The notes under the pieces: generated by a model
Told to the model about the DNA's origin: nothing
Databases searched by the model: none
The model's input: the letters and a program-made list of their open reading frames with translations, nothing else
Assembly: GCA_021464245.1 (NCBI GenBank)
Contig: JADCRB010000021.1
Span: 1,846,337-1,910,336, forward strand
Reading direction: 5' to 3'
From: Carallia brachiata
Taxonomy: Eukaryota; Streptophyta; Magnoliopsida; Malpighiales; Rhizophoraceae
DNA: 64,000 bases
Made by a program: the position numbers and the translations under genes
In this document: piece after piece, positions 38,853 through 50,673 of the stretch
Layout of the letters: each line of letters starts with the position of its first letter
How positions within the stretch are numbered: position 1 is the stretch's first letter

Positions 38853-38862
38853 TATATTTATA
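38853..38862 (-). promoter_or_regulatory. TATA-like box of duplicated leader, unit 7
   Basis: TATAAATATA on the minus strand, preceded by AACTTAACGGC. Confidence 0.45.
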
Positions 38863-39399
38863 GCCGTTAAGTTAGCTTCCGGGTGGGTTCAATCTTTGGC
38901 TCCCCGCTCCGACCCGAGTCCCTGTCCATCAGGGATTCCCCTATTATATTAGGAATACTATGCAAATGATGGAATGGGCAAGGGCAACGGTAACCTTGGG
39001 GTTTTTTTCTAAAAAAAAAATTGCAAACGGTAATCTTGGTGGTTCCTTCTTGAGAATTTTCCTTTTTATTTATTTATTTTCATGTTTTTTATTGGGTCTA
39101 TATAAGGAGCCCTATTATAGTCTCAGTTTTTTTTTTTTTTTTGTGAAAAAGTGAGGTTTAGTAGGGTTTAAACCCCATTTTTAAGAAAAAGTAAGGTTTG
39201 GTATGATTTGAACTTCCACTTACTAATTGATAAATACTTTTCCTCAACTATTTAAGCAAATACTCAACTCATTTATTTTCATGTTTTTTGAGTCAATATG
39301 GAGACACAAAGCCCAACTATTTACACTGATGTTTTCCCCGGGGCCAGCTAAGCCCACACACATCTTGCTGTAAGGGACTCAAACGAAGCAGGGGGGCGG

Positions 39400-39750
39400 A
39401 GATAAATGAAAACCCCCAGGCAAAGAAAAAGCCCAATTTCGAATCAAGCCCATGAAAATATCCCAAAGAGCTCAGCTGCCACAAGGCCCACAACCCAACA
39501 AGTCCCAATGTTATATCCAAAACCTCCTTGTCACCTCCCATACAGATCTCTGATAATGAGACCACCAGAAGCAGCCAAGCCACAAGACGATCTGACTCCG
39601 CCATCTGTGTTAACCTTTAGCCAGTCAGTCTCCATCCGGCAGGGCAGGGACTACCCAATGACTGCTTGGCAAGGGAGAAACAGTTGGACAGCACCATCCG
39701 CATTAAGTTACAGCCACCCAATGAGTGCTTGGTAAGGATAGAAATATTTG
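39400..39750 (-). mobile_element. retroelement RNase H-like fragment
   Basis: One minus-strand frame reads LKVNTDGGVRSSCGLAASGG followed by LIRDLYG, GGFGYNIGTC and VAAELFGIF. This is the pattern of the RNase H-like (RVT_3) domain at the end of plant LINE-type retrotransposons. Frames shift and stop codons occur within it. A second partial start (LNADGAV) lies at about 39700-39720, upstream on the minus strand, so the start may be duplicated. Only this domain is present. Confidence 0.6.
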
Positions 39751-41383
39751 GACTGTAGGGGCTCCTCTGACGGCCCTCTTTTAGCATAAAAAAATCTCAT
39801 TGTTCCTCCATTTTCAAATCCACCAGCACGACGTGACAAAAATTGGCGGCCACTCCCCCGTTTGGACGACAACTTCTAGATCACGTAAATTCTATTTTAA
39901 TTGTGATAAAATATTAGTGTATTAAATTTTAGTATTTTAATTAATATTTTAAATTAAAATTAAAATTAATAAATTTAAAATAATATTGATAATTTTTGAA
40001 ATAGAAATCAATAATTGTTATTTTTGTAATTTAAAAATTATTAATTTTATTTTAAAATTATTAATTTTAATTATAATCAAAATATCAAAATTTAAAACAC
40101 ATATGAGTACTCTTTAACCATTCCATGAAGTTCAAGCCGAAGAATGGAGGACCAAGTCCTGGCAGCAGTAAAACAGACCACAGCCTGGCTGCCGAGTTGC
40201 AATTTCGTACGCATAAGAAATAGTAATAAAATGGTACAAAAATAAATTTAGTTTTTTTATAAATAATTAAAAATTTATTTTTTAAAATTTTAAAATTTAA
40301 AGTTTATTATTATTATTTTAAATATACTTAATATTATATTAAATCTTAATTTCAAGTTTTTTTCTTTTTTTTGCTAAATTTTTTTTTTTCTAATGCCTGT
40401 AACTACTATAAGACTATATTCTATGTATTACTAGCTTTTCCCTGATCATATACCTCATCAAGGCATCTTACATTGAGCCCGCTTTTTTAATAATCGGACC
40501 ATATAAATTATTCTCGCCAAACAAATTTGTAAAGCAATCAAATTCAATTCAACCCATACATATGAAAGGATTAATCAATTCAAGACTGAAGGCATTCCGT
40601 TTGAGTTCTAGTCGGAATTAAAAAAAAAAAAAACCATAACAAATTACACATACTTATATTAATTTACACACCAAATGTGGTGGCAGGTTTAACCTTTTTT
40701 CCACCTTTCACTTTCTTCCATGAAAATGGGTCGATTAATTTGCAATTTCCCGGACGAAAGTCTTGGTCTCTCTGGAAAATAAGCTGAAGGCTGAAGTTAA
40801 CTTGGTACGGTTGATCCTGGGAATCCGGACGGCAATCTTGGGCATACGCGAGTATTTCGTTGGTTGTTGTGTCGTGATTTATTTGCTTTTTTCGACGGCC
40901 CAAATAACTAGTAACTACCATCTTCTTCTTGTCACTTGTGGAATCTATGATTCACAAACATCCTTCTCCCCATTTTATTCCACGCTTGTCTCTTGTAAGT
41001 AATTGTCAATTCTGTTATTGGGTGCAGTTATACACGTATATGGGCTTCATTACATGATCAGATTGAAAAATTAGGTAAATTGTGTTCAAATTGTAATAAC
41101 AAACATATTTTATGTAATCACAATTAAAAAAATATGAATAAAAAAAAAATTTATCCACATCACTTTTTATTATTACAGTTATATAAAAAATACTCATTGT
41201 TGCAATGTGGACACAATTTGGCCATGCGCTTGTTTGGCTTATATATATGGTGGCGAAAGCAAAACCAACATATCGAAAGGTTTCGCATGCTTATCTTGTA
41301 GCACAGAAACATAACTGTGGAGTTTAAGCAGTTCAATTCTTCATGTTTATTACTTCCCCACTTTTCGACAGCAGAGAGGGAAA
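39751..41383. other. AT-rich intergenic DNA upstream of the reductase gene
   Basis: No gene was recognised. The last part is the presumed promoter of the alkenal reductase. Open frames such as 40664-40921 (-) show no family resemblance. Confidence 0.4.
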
Positions 41384-42800
<1,417 letters not shown>

Positions 42801-42964
42801 ATGAGAAGAACTTGTTTCCCTTAATGTACGATTGAGAAAAGAAGTTTATGCTAAATTCAAATGAATTTGCGAGTGCTTGATCAAACCAATAAAGATATGA
42901 CATTCTGGAAATATACAATGTGCTGAACTATGTCAAGTATTTTGTTTCTTCCCGCGCTGCTAGT

Positions 42965-44062
42965 CCTCTCGAAGTTATATTTGCATTTGCATTTCTTTCG
43001 GTATTGAACCACCCGCCCGGAAACAAACCCATCAGCGAAATTATTGCTGTCCCAAATCTAAAAGAATCAATATGGACTGCGAAATTATTGCTGTAATTGT
43101 GAGTTCATTGTCTTTTTCTATAGTCTAATTAATTGGCAGCTTGTAAATGGGGTCTACAATTCGTAAAATCAATCAGGCCACTTTGGTGGTTCTGTTTTCC
43201 CACGTGATAAAATAGACTATCAAGGTGTCATTTTGCGTGGCAGGTGGGCAGAATGTCACTACCAGCTCGAGAATAATATCTTTGGTGCGGCAATTTTTTT
43301 TTTTTTGGGAGACAAAAGCAAAAGCAACTCTTGCAGACCTATGTGCTTAGCAAGATAAATTTTGCATCATGTTGTTCTCCCCCCCCCCCCCCCCCCCAAA
43401 AAAAAAGAAAAAAACAAGATAAAATTGCGTCATAATTCAATTAGTGTAGTTTTGATGTATGGGATAGAGTAGTCTTATCTCATTGTATATACAATAAAAT
43501 CGAGCTAACATATCTTATATTCATCTTTCATGTATATAGTTCGACAGATAACAGATAGTTCGACAGATAACAGATAAATGGTATTTTCGGATAAAATTTT
43601 ACTACTAGAATAGCTATTTATGATATTTTAATCAATTCAAAATTTGGTAGCAATAAATTGAATTTTAGCGACTCAGTGGAGACTATGGCCACAAGTTCAG
43701 AGATGAATGATACTAATTTACTTGTATTTACCGAGTTGACTCGCAGGCAGCAACTTTTGAATTCAAAAGATTGACTGTTGGAAGAACAACTGTGAATTTT
43801 GATGTAATAGTAAAGAAGTGCTTGCAACATAAGTCTGGAAGAAAGACCGGTTTTTTGTTCAGTTATGGAGTAAATTTCCTCTCGATGCTTATCATTGGCA
43901 AATTTCCTCTAGCTGCTTACCATCAGCCATTCTCCCAGAGTCATCAACAGCGCGAAAATGTGGATGCTGGATGGCAGAGTGTTGTTCCGAGATACAAATT
44001 GAAGATCATGGTTGACAGTGGTGTTGGTCAACGCGATTAACCTGATGAATGCTAGTCTTTGC
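42965..44062 (-). pseudogene. truncated GT14 duplicate beside the intact gene, interrupted
   Basis: Two stretches match exon 4 of the neighbouring GT14 gene in the same orientation and order. Bases 42965-43080 match 44585-44690 (the FVPGGWFN part; gtattgaaccacccgcc versus ttattaaaccacccacc). Bases 43880-44062 match about 44695-44860 (TTVNHDL, then a diverged part). About 800 unrelated bases (43080-43880) separate them. The reading frame is broken, so this is a partial tandem copy carrying an insertion. A 16-base phrase (gcgaaattattgctgt) occurs at about 43035 and again at about 43079. Confidence 0.7.
43378..43397. repeat. poly-C run
   Basis: About 19-20 C in a row followed by A. It lies within the insertion that splits the GT14 fragment. 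Confidence 0.9.
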
Positions 44063-44467
44063 AAAAACAAGGTAATGCGGGTGTGCAACATCAGAACTTA
44101 AAAATCCAGAAATCAACACTCAAATACAATATATCATAGTTTCACTAACTCGCTTCTAAGTTTCAGGAGACTCTAGTAATAAACCAAACTCAGTTTGCCC
44201 GTGTTATACCAGACCAATAAGAATATATAACCCAGTGAAAATAACATATGTATATACCAAATAATATACTGAACTACATCATAGCCTATTCAGCTAATCA
44301 GCTACAAAAATTATCATGTATAGCATATATTCTGGGCAGGGAGTAGTCTTATTTTTACCTATTGTTTATGAACTAGTCCCATCACCGGTCATTTGTTTTC
44401 CAGGACTCTGGGTCAGAGACAGTGCCTCGCTGCAGGATATTCACACAGGACGTCAGGCATCAATACA

Positions 44468-45189
44468 TTAGATGCAATGGTTTACGTCAAAATCTTCTGC
44501 TGACAAAAGACTGGAAATCAGATGCTTGAGCCTTTGAGCAGCAGGACTAGGTCTAAGCTCTGTGGTGTTTATTATCATATTGCCTGGGGCAGTTATATTT
44601 GCATTTCTTTCATTATTAAACCACCCACCTGGCACAAACCCATCAGCGCTACGGCCTAAAATCTCAGAGTCAATCTTGTCAAGAACTGGATCCTCCTTGG
44701 CAAATTTCCTTGCAAAGGGCGCATTACTATCAACCATTCTCTGATAGTCATCAATAGTGAGAAAATGTGGGTGTTGCTTCGGAGGCGTATCCCAAGATAT
44801 GAAGTGAAGATCATGATTGACGGTAGTGTTGCGGAACTCTTCAGCATTGCAGATTACTGTGTGGAAGTATCCCTCAGGTGATGAAAGAAAGTTAGCATAG
44901 TACATGAGGGCTATCCTTGGAAGATTGTCCCATCCCCAAAGGCAATATTCAACAAAAGGCCGAGAGAGCATCATCCAAGCAGAACCTGAGGAAATACATA
45001 AGCAGAATTCATAATTAAACTGGTTTTCAAAGTTCTAAACATAAGCTGAAGGCTTCCAACTGAACAAGAAAGAATTCCATATAATAATGACTAGATCTCA
45101 GCATACAATTTTTTGATAAGCAGTGATGCAGTAACTTTAGATATGGTCTTTTTGGATGGAACTCTAGATATTATTATTTCCCTTGAAAC

Positions 45190-45221
<32 letters not shown>

Positions 45222-47475
45222 TTCCCATAAGCAAAAAAAAATATAAAGCACATGACGGCTAAGATTCTATGTATTATGTACTGTTTTTGATGCCGTAAAC
45301 CTTTGAATCATTTTAGAAAAAGATAATTAGCAGAAGCCTGCAGCTATCATGTATGGGGTCAGAGCATGATGTTTTGCAATGCACTAAGATTGCACCAGTA
45401 AGAATTTCATTACTCATTCATGCCTCATCAGCAAGGAAAAGACCCAACTTAGATAACTAAATTGTAACATTGACGATGGAAATGAGGTGCCTGACTCAAG
45501 GCAGTGGGCCAGTGGCCTATTTTATTGTGACAATGGGATGACTAGAGTGCAGTGGTGGATTGACAACATCATCAACAAGTATAGACAAGGCCATTATAGC
45601 ACCATAGCGTTGCCAAGGGAATGATTCCGAACCCCAAAAATTTATTTCCTAACAACAACGTTATCACAAAAAAGTGCTACTATGGCATGTCTGCATCAAG
45701 TTATGGCAGCATAAGCCCCTGTTATTAAGGTTAGTGCATGCCTTCTTTCTTCCTTTTATCCTTTTAATTACAGAAATTTTCTGAAAGACTGCTTTGGCTT
45801 TACGGACAATAAAGACCTAGAAAAATTACCGTATCATATCTTACCAGTAAAGAGCTTATATTGTGTTGGCACACTCCTTTTCTCAGAGACCCAAAAGACA
45901 TCTGACTTTTGCAGGCTGTACAGTCCTGGATCGATTATGACAGGCTTTGCTCTGTGAGATCTGCGGGGGTTAACAAAAAATTCCATTGCTAAGCAGAGCT
46001 TCACAATATATTGGAGAGAAATTCTTCACTACTTTGATTTGATGAGCAGAAAAATTGATACAAAGAAATCGAAAAAGTAGGAAAGTGAGAGGACACATAC
46101 TCCTTCCAGCCAATATCACTGGTATGCTCAATAAAATTAAGGTCTCTTTGAATGGTAGACAAGGTAAAGAGCAGGTCTGTCACATGAAAAGTTAAAACAC
46201 AAATTTAGGCCATTAGAAATCAATCTGTGCTCACTTACAAATGGCATTTGCTTCACATATTTTCCTAGCAATATAAGTGGAATGAGCAGTAAAACAGCAA
46301 TTTGCTTTTAAAATTATGATGACGTTAAACCACCAAACCAAGGCATATAAGCAAGGAAGAACAATTAAGTGGAAAATTGCTTAGATACAACAGCCTGATG
46401 TTATAACTCTCACCAATCCTATCATCATGGAAATGATTGAATTAACCCAATAATAACAATAATTGAGGAAGTTTCTGCAGACACTGCTAATGCACATTTC
46501 TTTCATCAGACCTCTGGACCAGGGCTCCAGGGCGAGCTTTATCTAAGAGAGAATGGGGAATGAATAGAAAAGCTTCCGTTTCTCTTATTGGTTTGGATCA
46601 GCTCTCTACTCTCTGTAGGTTCTCTAGTGATAGATTTTAGTTTGGTTCTTCTGTTATCAGACTCAATATAGAAACTTTTCGGAATCCCAATCAAACACTT
46701 AAAATGAAAAACCGCACCAACTAAACATCAATGAATGAGCGTCAAATATATGTAAACTTCAAAAGGAGTAAGAAATCATACCATCAAATATATGTAAACT
46801 TCAAAAGAAGTAAGAAATCATACCATAAGAAATCATACCATCAAATATATGTAAACTTCAAAAGAAGTAAGAAATCATACCATCTTGAGTGACCAAGGGA
46901 TAATCAGAGGCGCTCAAATTGATGAACCAATCCCACTCGCCACCATCCCTCAACAAAATCGCGGCGGCGTGAAGAGTGTTGCTGACCATGGTGGGGCCCC
47001 TATAAGTCACCAAATTAGACCTAACGACGACCCTCACATTCCCAACTTCCTGGAAAACCCTCTCAGCTTTTACCCATCTCACCAGCTCCAACCTCTCCTC
47101 CGCTGAGGCCTCCAAGTCCAGGTGCACGGCATACTGATTCCTCGGGTGGTACAATGCCTTCAAAGCCCTCTTCAAGCTCACTCCGTCCCCAGAAGACCCT
47201 GATATCAAATACGCAAGACGGGGTATTGCTGGCATTAAAGTTCGAGTCTTTGGCATCTTGGATTCCACAAAATGTGGAATTTCATGGAGCAAATGCTTTC
47301 CGTTGCCATGTTGGTGCAGATACAAAAACTGGGTAAGTGAAGAAGAAGAGGACGATATGGTTAAAAAGACTAAGATTGTAGAAAATAACAGCGAAGACAT
47401 CAACAAAAGGAACCATCTTTGCTTCTTTTGTTGCAACTTGTTGCTGTAGGTGTCCATTGTCAACAACTTGAACAT
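44468..47475 (-). CDS. GT14 glycosyltransferase (GlcAT14-like, core-2/I-branching family)
   Basis: Plant GT14 members are Golgi type II membrane proteins; the characterised ones add glucuronic acid to arabinogalactan glycans. Exons (minus) are 47475-46881, 46176-46101, 45960-45845 and 44985-44468, joining in phase to 434 residues. A hydrophobic segment at about residues 22-42 follows a short basic tail, as for a signal anchor. Family landmarks are RLAYLISGSSGDGVSLKRAL, YAVHLDLEASAEERLELVRW, DWFINLSASDYPLVTQDDLL, KPVIIDPGLYSLQKSDVFWV, SAWMMLSRPFVEYCLWGWDN and DGFVPGGWFN. A second in-frame ATG lies six codons downstream, and either could be the start. The first intron begins with a tandem repeat that copies the splice donor four times. 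Confidence 0.92.
45189..45214. repeat. TA microsatellite in GT14 intron 3
   Basis: About thirteen TA dinucleotides. Confidence 0.85.
46741..46882. repeat. tandem repeat duplicating the GT14 intron 1 donor
   Basis: Units of 42, 15 and 42 bases, each ending on the plus strand in gaaatcataccat, give four identical minus-strand donors (GT at 46880, 46838, 46823 and 46781, first base given). The outermost follows VTQD in exon 1 in the correct phase. Use of an inner donor would add GMISYFF and a TGA. Confidence 0.85.
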
Positions 47476-47986
47476 ATTAGGGAGTGAAATTTCGCAACTT
47501 TTCCCAACTGGGTCATGGAGAAACGTGATACTTTTTTAGGGAGATTGGCATGGGCATGTGAGCTGGGGATCTGCGTTTTTGCCACCAGGTCACGGAATCT
47601 AAAGAAGAAGATCGGACTATAATAATAAAAATAAACAAAATGAAGAGAATTGGGGGCGGCACAGCCTTAATTGTGCTGGTTACTTTGTCAGTGGGCGGTC
47701 GTCCCAGTAATAAAGTCGGGAAAAAGGCTCATAAAGAATGTGAAGACTTCGGTTAAATCATGCGACGTCTACATAAAGACATAGCTTTTCTGTTCGGAAA
47801 AATATACGCAAGAAAGAAAAATATGCGCAAGAAAAAACACGTAGTGCAGCTGTATAATATTTTATTAATTATTTATTATAAATATTAATCATTTTATTAT
47901 ACAAAATAATTATTATGTATTTGTTTTTTCTTTTTTTCCCTCTGTACAGACCTAATAAAACTTAAAATATATTAATAAAATCTATC

Positions 47987-48018
<32 letters not shown>

Positions 48019-49124
48019 TGGTAAGAGATAAAGAGATTTATGCGTTTTTTTTGTTATGTCCCCATCCCAAATTACCCGATAATCATCAATCAAAGTTAAT
48101 AATCAATGGCTTATCTCATGGCTAATGTGCGTATGTATGAACTGATTTATGCATGTATGATGTATCAATGTACGTTAAGAGATAAAGAGATTTATACGTC
48201 CTCTACAAACACCAGCAGCGCTCGGCTTGGTGGGGATTACACTAGCAAAGAAAGACCGCTGTGGACAAGCATGATCGGAGATCAATATCATTGCTCTGTG
48301 GACCCACCCAATTCGATAAGGAACACTACTTTTGGTGGGAGCTCCATCATCCGGACGGGATCGCACGCCTGTGATTGGAGTGCCCAGTGCTAAATTCCTC
48401 TATTATTACCCTAACACTGTATATGAATTAATTGGGACTCTGAGGACCGATGAGCCTTGGGAGAGGCACTATTGACTGAGGAATTGGCAAGTAGGCCCAC
48501 TTATGTAACAGATTAAAACTGCAGCCCCTTTACCCTTCCAAATACCTTGCACTTTCAGGTCAATTATATCCGGGCAGACCCAGAGACCCAGATGGCGCAA
48601 GCGAAATACAAGTGATCCAATAGGGTAATTCTTGGACAAAAGTTCCACACTGTTCTTAGGTCACGCTTTCTTGATCGCGAACTTTTTCTCAGGGACTAGG
48701 ATAATCGATCATGAATTTTAGCCTGGGTTGGCATGTCAATCATTAAAATGACCTAATATTGTGCACAGAATAGGTCCAGCAGATAGGGGGAACTTTTCAG
48801 TTCTGTCTCATTCATCTCCTTGGCTTCAAAATTATTACAAAATCTCAAGATTACAAACGACAAAAGAATTTTTTTAAAGAATCTAATATTATTACAATAA
48901 ACAAACAACTTTAATAAAAGAAATTCCTTCAGATAAGAACTTTTCCATGTGTTTCTTCTTCATGTGTTAATGTAAATTTCTAATGATAAGATTATCTTCC
49001 GGTGATAAGATTCTCTTGTCATATGTTAATTCTTCTTTTGCTGGGTCGAGTTTTTGTTCATAAGATCTTAGCTGCAACCGATGCCATAATCTAATACTGT
49101 AAAGTTTGATGAGGTTCTGGATAG
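47476..49124. other. intergenic DNA upstream of GT14
   Basis: Contains the GT14 promoter side and a TA run at about 47996-48020. An open frame at 48106-48393 (+) is not recognisable as a protein family. Confidence 0.4.
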
Positions 49125-49692
49125 CTGTAAAGATTTATAAAATATAAAACTAATAATTTAGATGAATCATAAAGGGAAAAAGTAAACAACACTAAATTGA
49201 TTTTTACGTACCATATCTTATTTAAAACTTTAAAGTTTATATTATAGATTTTCTAGTCACACTTATATGTTATTTTACTTCTTTCTTCCTTTCCAATATA
49301 AACTTATATATCTTATATTTCACCACGCTTCCTCACGCGAAAATCTAACTCACTGGGATGAGATTAGCTCACTTGAACTGAAAGCGTGAACAAATAACAA
49401 AAGTCCAACTTACATGAGTTAAACCCAGCTGACTTGAACTAACTTAGTTCATCTTTAAATGTAAGGTACAATAAGATTGGGTTTTGATATCACGTAAAAA
49501 TTTGTAGAAGCGTAGATCCGATAATTTAGATGGATCACAAAAGGAAAGAACCAAATTACACTAAATAAATTTTTTAACATATATCTTACGTAAAATCTTA
49601 AATTTAAATTATAAGTCTTCTAATTATACTTATATATTTTATTTCTTCCTTTCTTTCCAATATAGGATTTATATATTTATACTTCAACAACC
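49125..49692 (-). mobile_element. diverged TRIM-like element
   Basis: Two similar segments of about 200 bases (49125-49325 and 49493-49690) share phrases such as taatttagatg-atca and ttcctttcntttccaatata. They flank about 170 bases. Read on the minus strand, the right copy starts TGTTGAAG, and next to its far end lies TGATATCAAAACC, a degenerate tRNA-Met primer site. Neither end motif nor target duplication is clean, so the element is old. Confidence 0.45.
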
Positions 49693-50591
49693 AGTTGTTT
49701 CGATGATCAATTCAAGCTTTTAACTATCTTACACTATCTCTCTAATTGATCTCTTTTATATTTTTTGTATTTGGAAAAATTTTATTCTTTTTTGGTCCAT
49801 TAAAATATTCGTCGGTTATGAGTTATATAATGAAAGTAGTTCTTCCATTTTATAAACTTATCTCCTCTCATCCCAAAATTTAAATCTAAAATCTTTAAAA
49901 TAGAGGTGTTAAGTCTAATCACTGAAATACCTTTAAAGAATGAAAATATTTATTCTATTACCATATCACTATAATCTCTCCGATCATACATATAGGTGGG
50001 AGGTGACAAAGATTTTGCAATAATGGATGCTCTTTTAGCTTCAATTTGTTGGGGGTGAAGATTTGGTGGACACATAAGAGAGAATCCAGGAAGTAGAAGC
50101 AAATGGTATGCTTTGGTTTAGAAGTCAAGTTGAAACCGCTCACTTCCTCCTCACTGTACTTGTTGTGTAAAGCTACATCGTAAAACAAATCAAATATATC
50201 AAAAACCACTTCAACTAACGACAATTTAAGGATCCAACAACGTAATAGTCTTGATAATCTTGTATTTTTTTTTTTTTTTGACATAGATAATCTTGTATTT
50301 TGAAGTTGGATTTCCTGTCATGTGCACAAACCTTGTAATACCTTAGCAACATTGTTCAATAAAATTTACGAAATGAATGTCATGTGAAAGGCAGAAAATG
50401 TGCAGAAAAATAAAAAAAATTTATAAATTGAATGTTTGAAACTGTTTAAGTTTCCTTCCAACGATAACTTGAATAAACGTTAAAAGAAAAAAAAAAAAAA
50501 AAGGGGGAGAGAGAGAGAGGTAAAAGAAGGTCAGAAACTAGAGTGAATTTGCAGCAATCACAAAATCTTCGGATGAAGCGTCCACAAAAGG
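49693..50591. other. intergenic AT-rich DNA
   Basis: No gene was recognised. The minus-strand open frame at 49958-50284 has no family resemblance. Confidence 0.4.
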
Positions 50592-50673
50592 CGTGGTCGG
50601 CAGGATTCGAACCTGCGCGGGCAGAGCCCACATGATTTCTAGTCATGCCCGATAACCACTCCGGCACGACCAC
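50592..50673 (-). tRNA. tRNA-Ser (anticodon AGA)
   Basis: An 82-base type II tRNA on the minus strand. Acceptor arms GTGGTCG and CGACCAC pair fully, with G as the discriminator base. The anticodon stem-loop is CATGACTAGAAATCATG with anticodon AGA. A long variable arm (GGGCTCTGCCCGC) marks serine, and the T arm GCAGGTTCGAATCCTGC holds the B box. No intron and no encoded CCA, as expected for a nuclear gene. A T run is not obvious immediately after the 3' end. Confidence 0.95.

Larger units (their letters stand above)
37425..38900 (-). pseudogene. NUP205-derived unit 7 with leader segment
   Basis: The leader with its TATA-like box is at 38862-38330. The recurrent segment at 37860-37780 reads ARKVAEVTVGQLDFASNS. 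A degenerate NUP205 piece at 37500-37425 reads RGLMGQDPIEN and then departs from the family. This is the outermost unit on the right. Confidence 0.5.

Noticed and set aside
43771..44040. 89-codon plus-strand open frame
   Set aside because: It is antisense to the truncated GT14 copy, which explains the openness.
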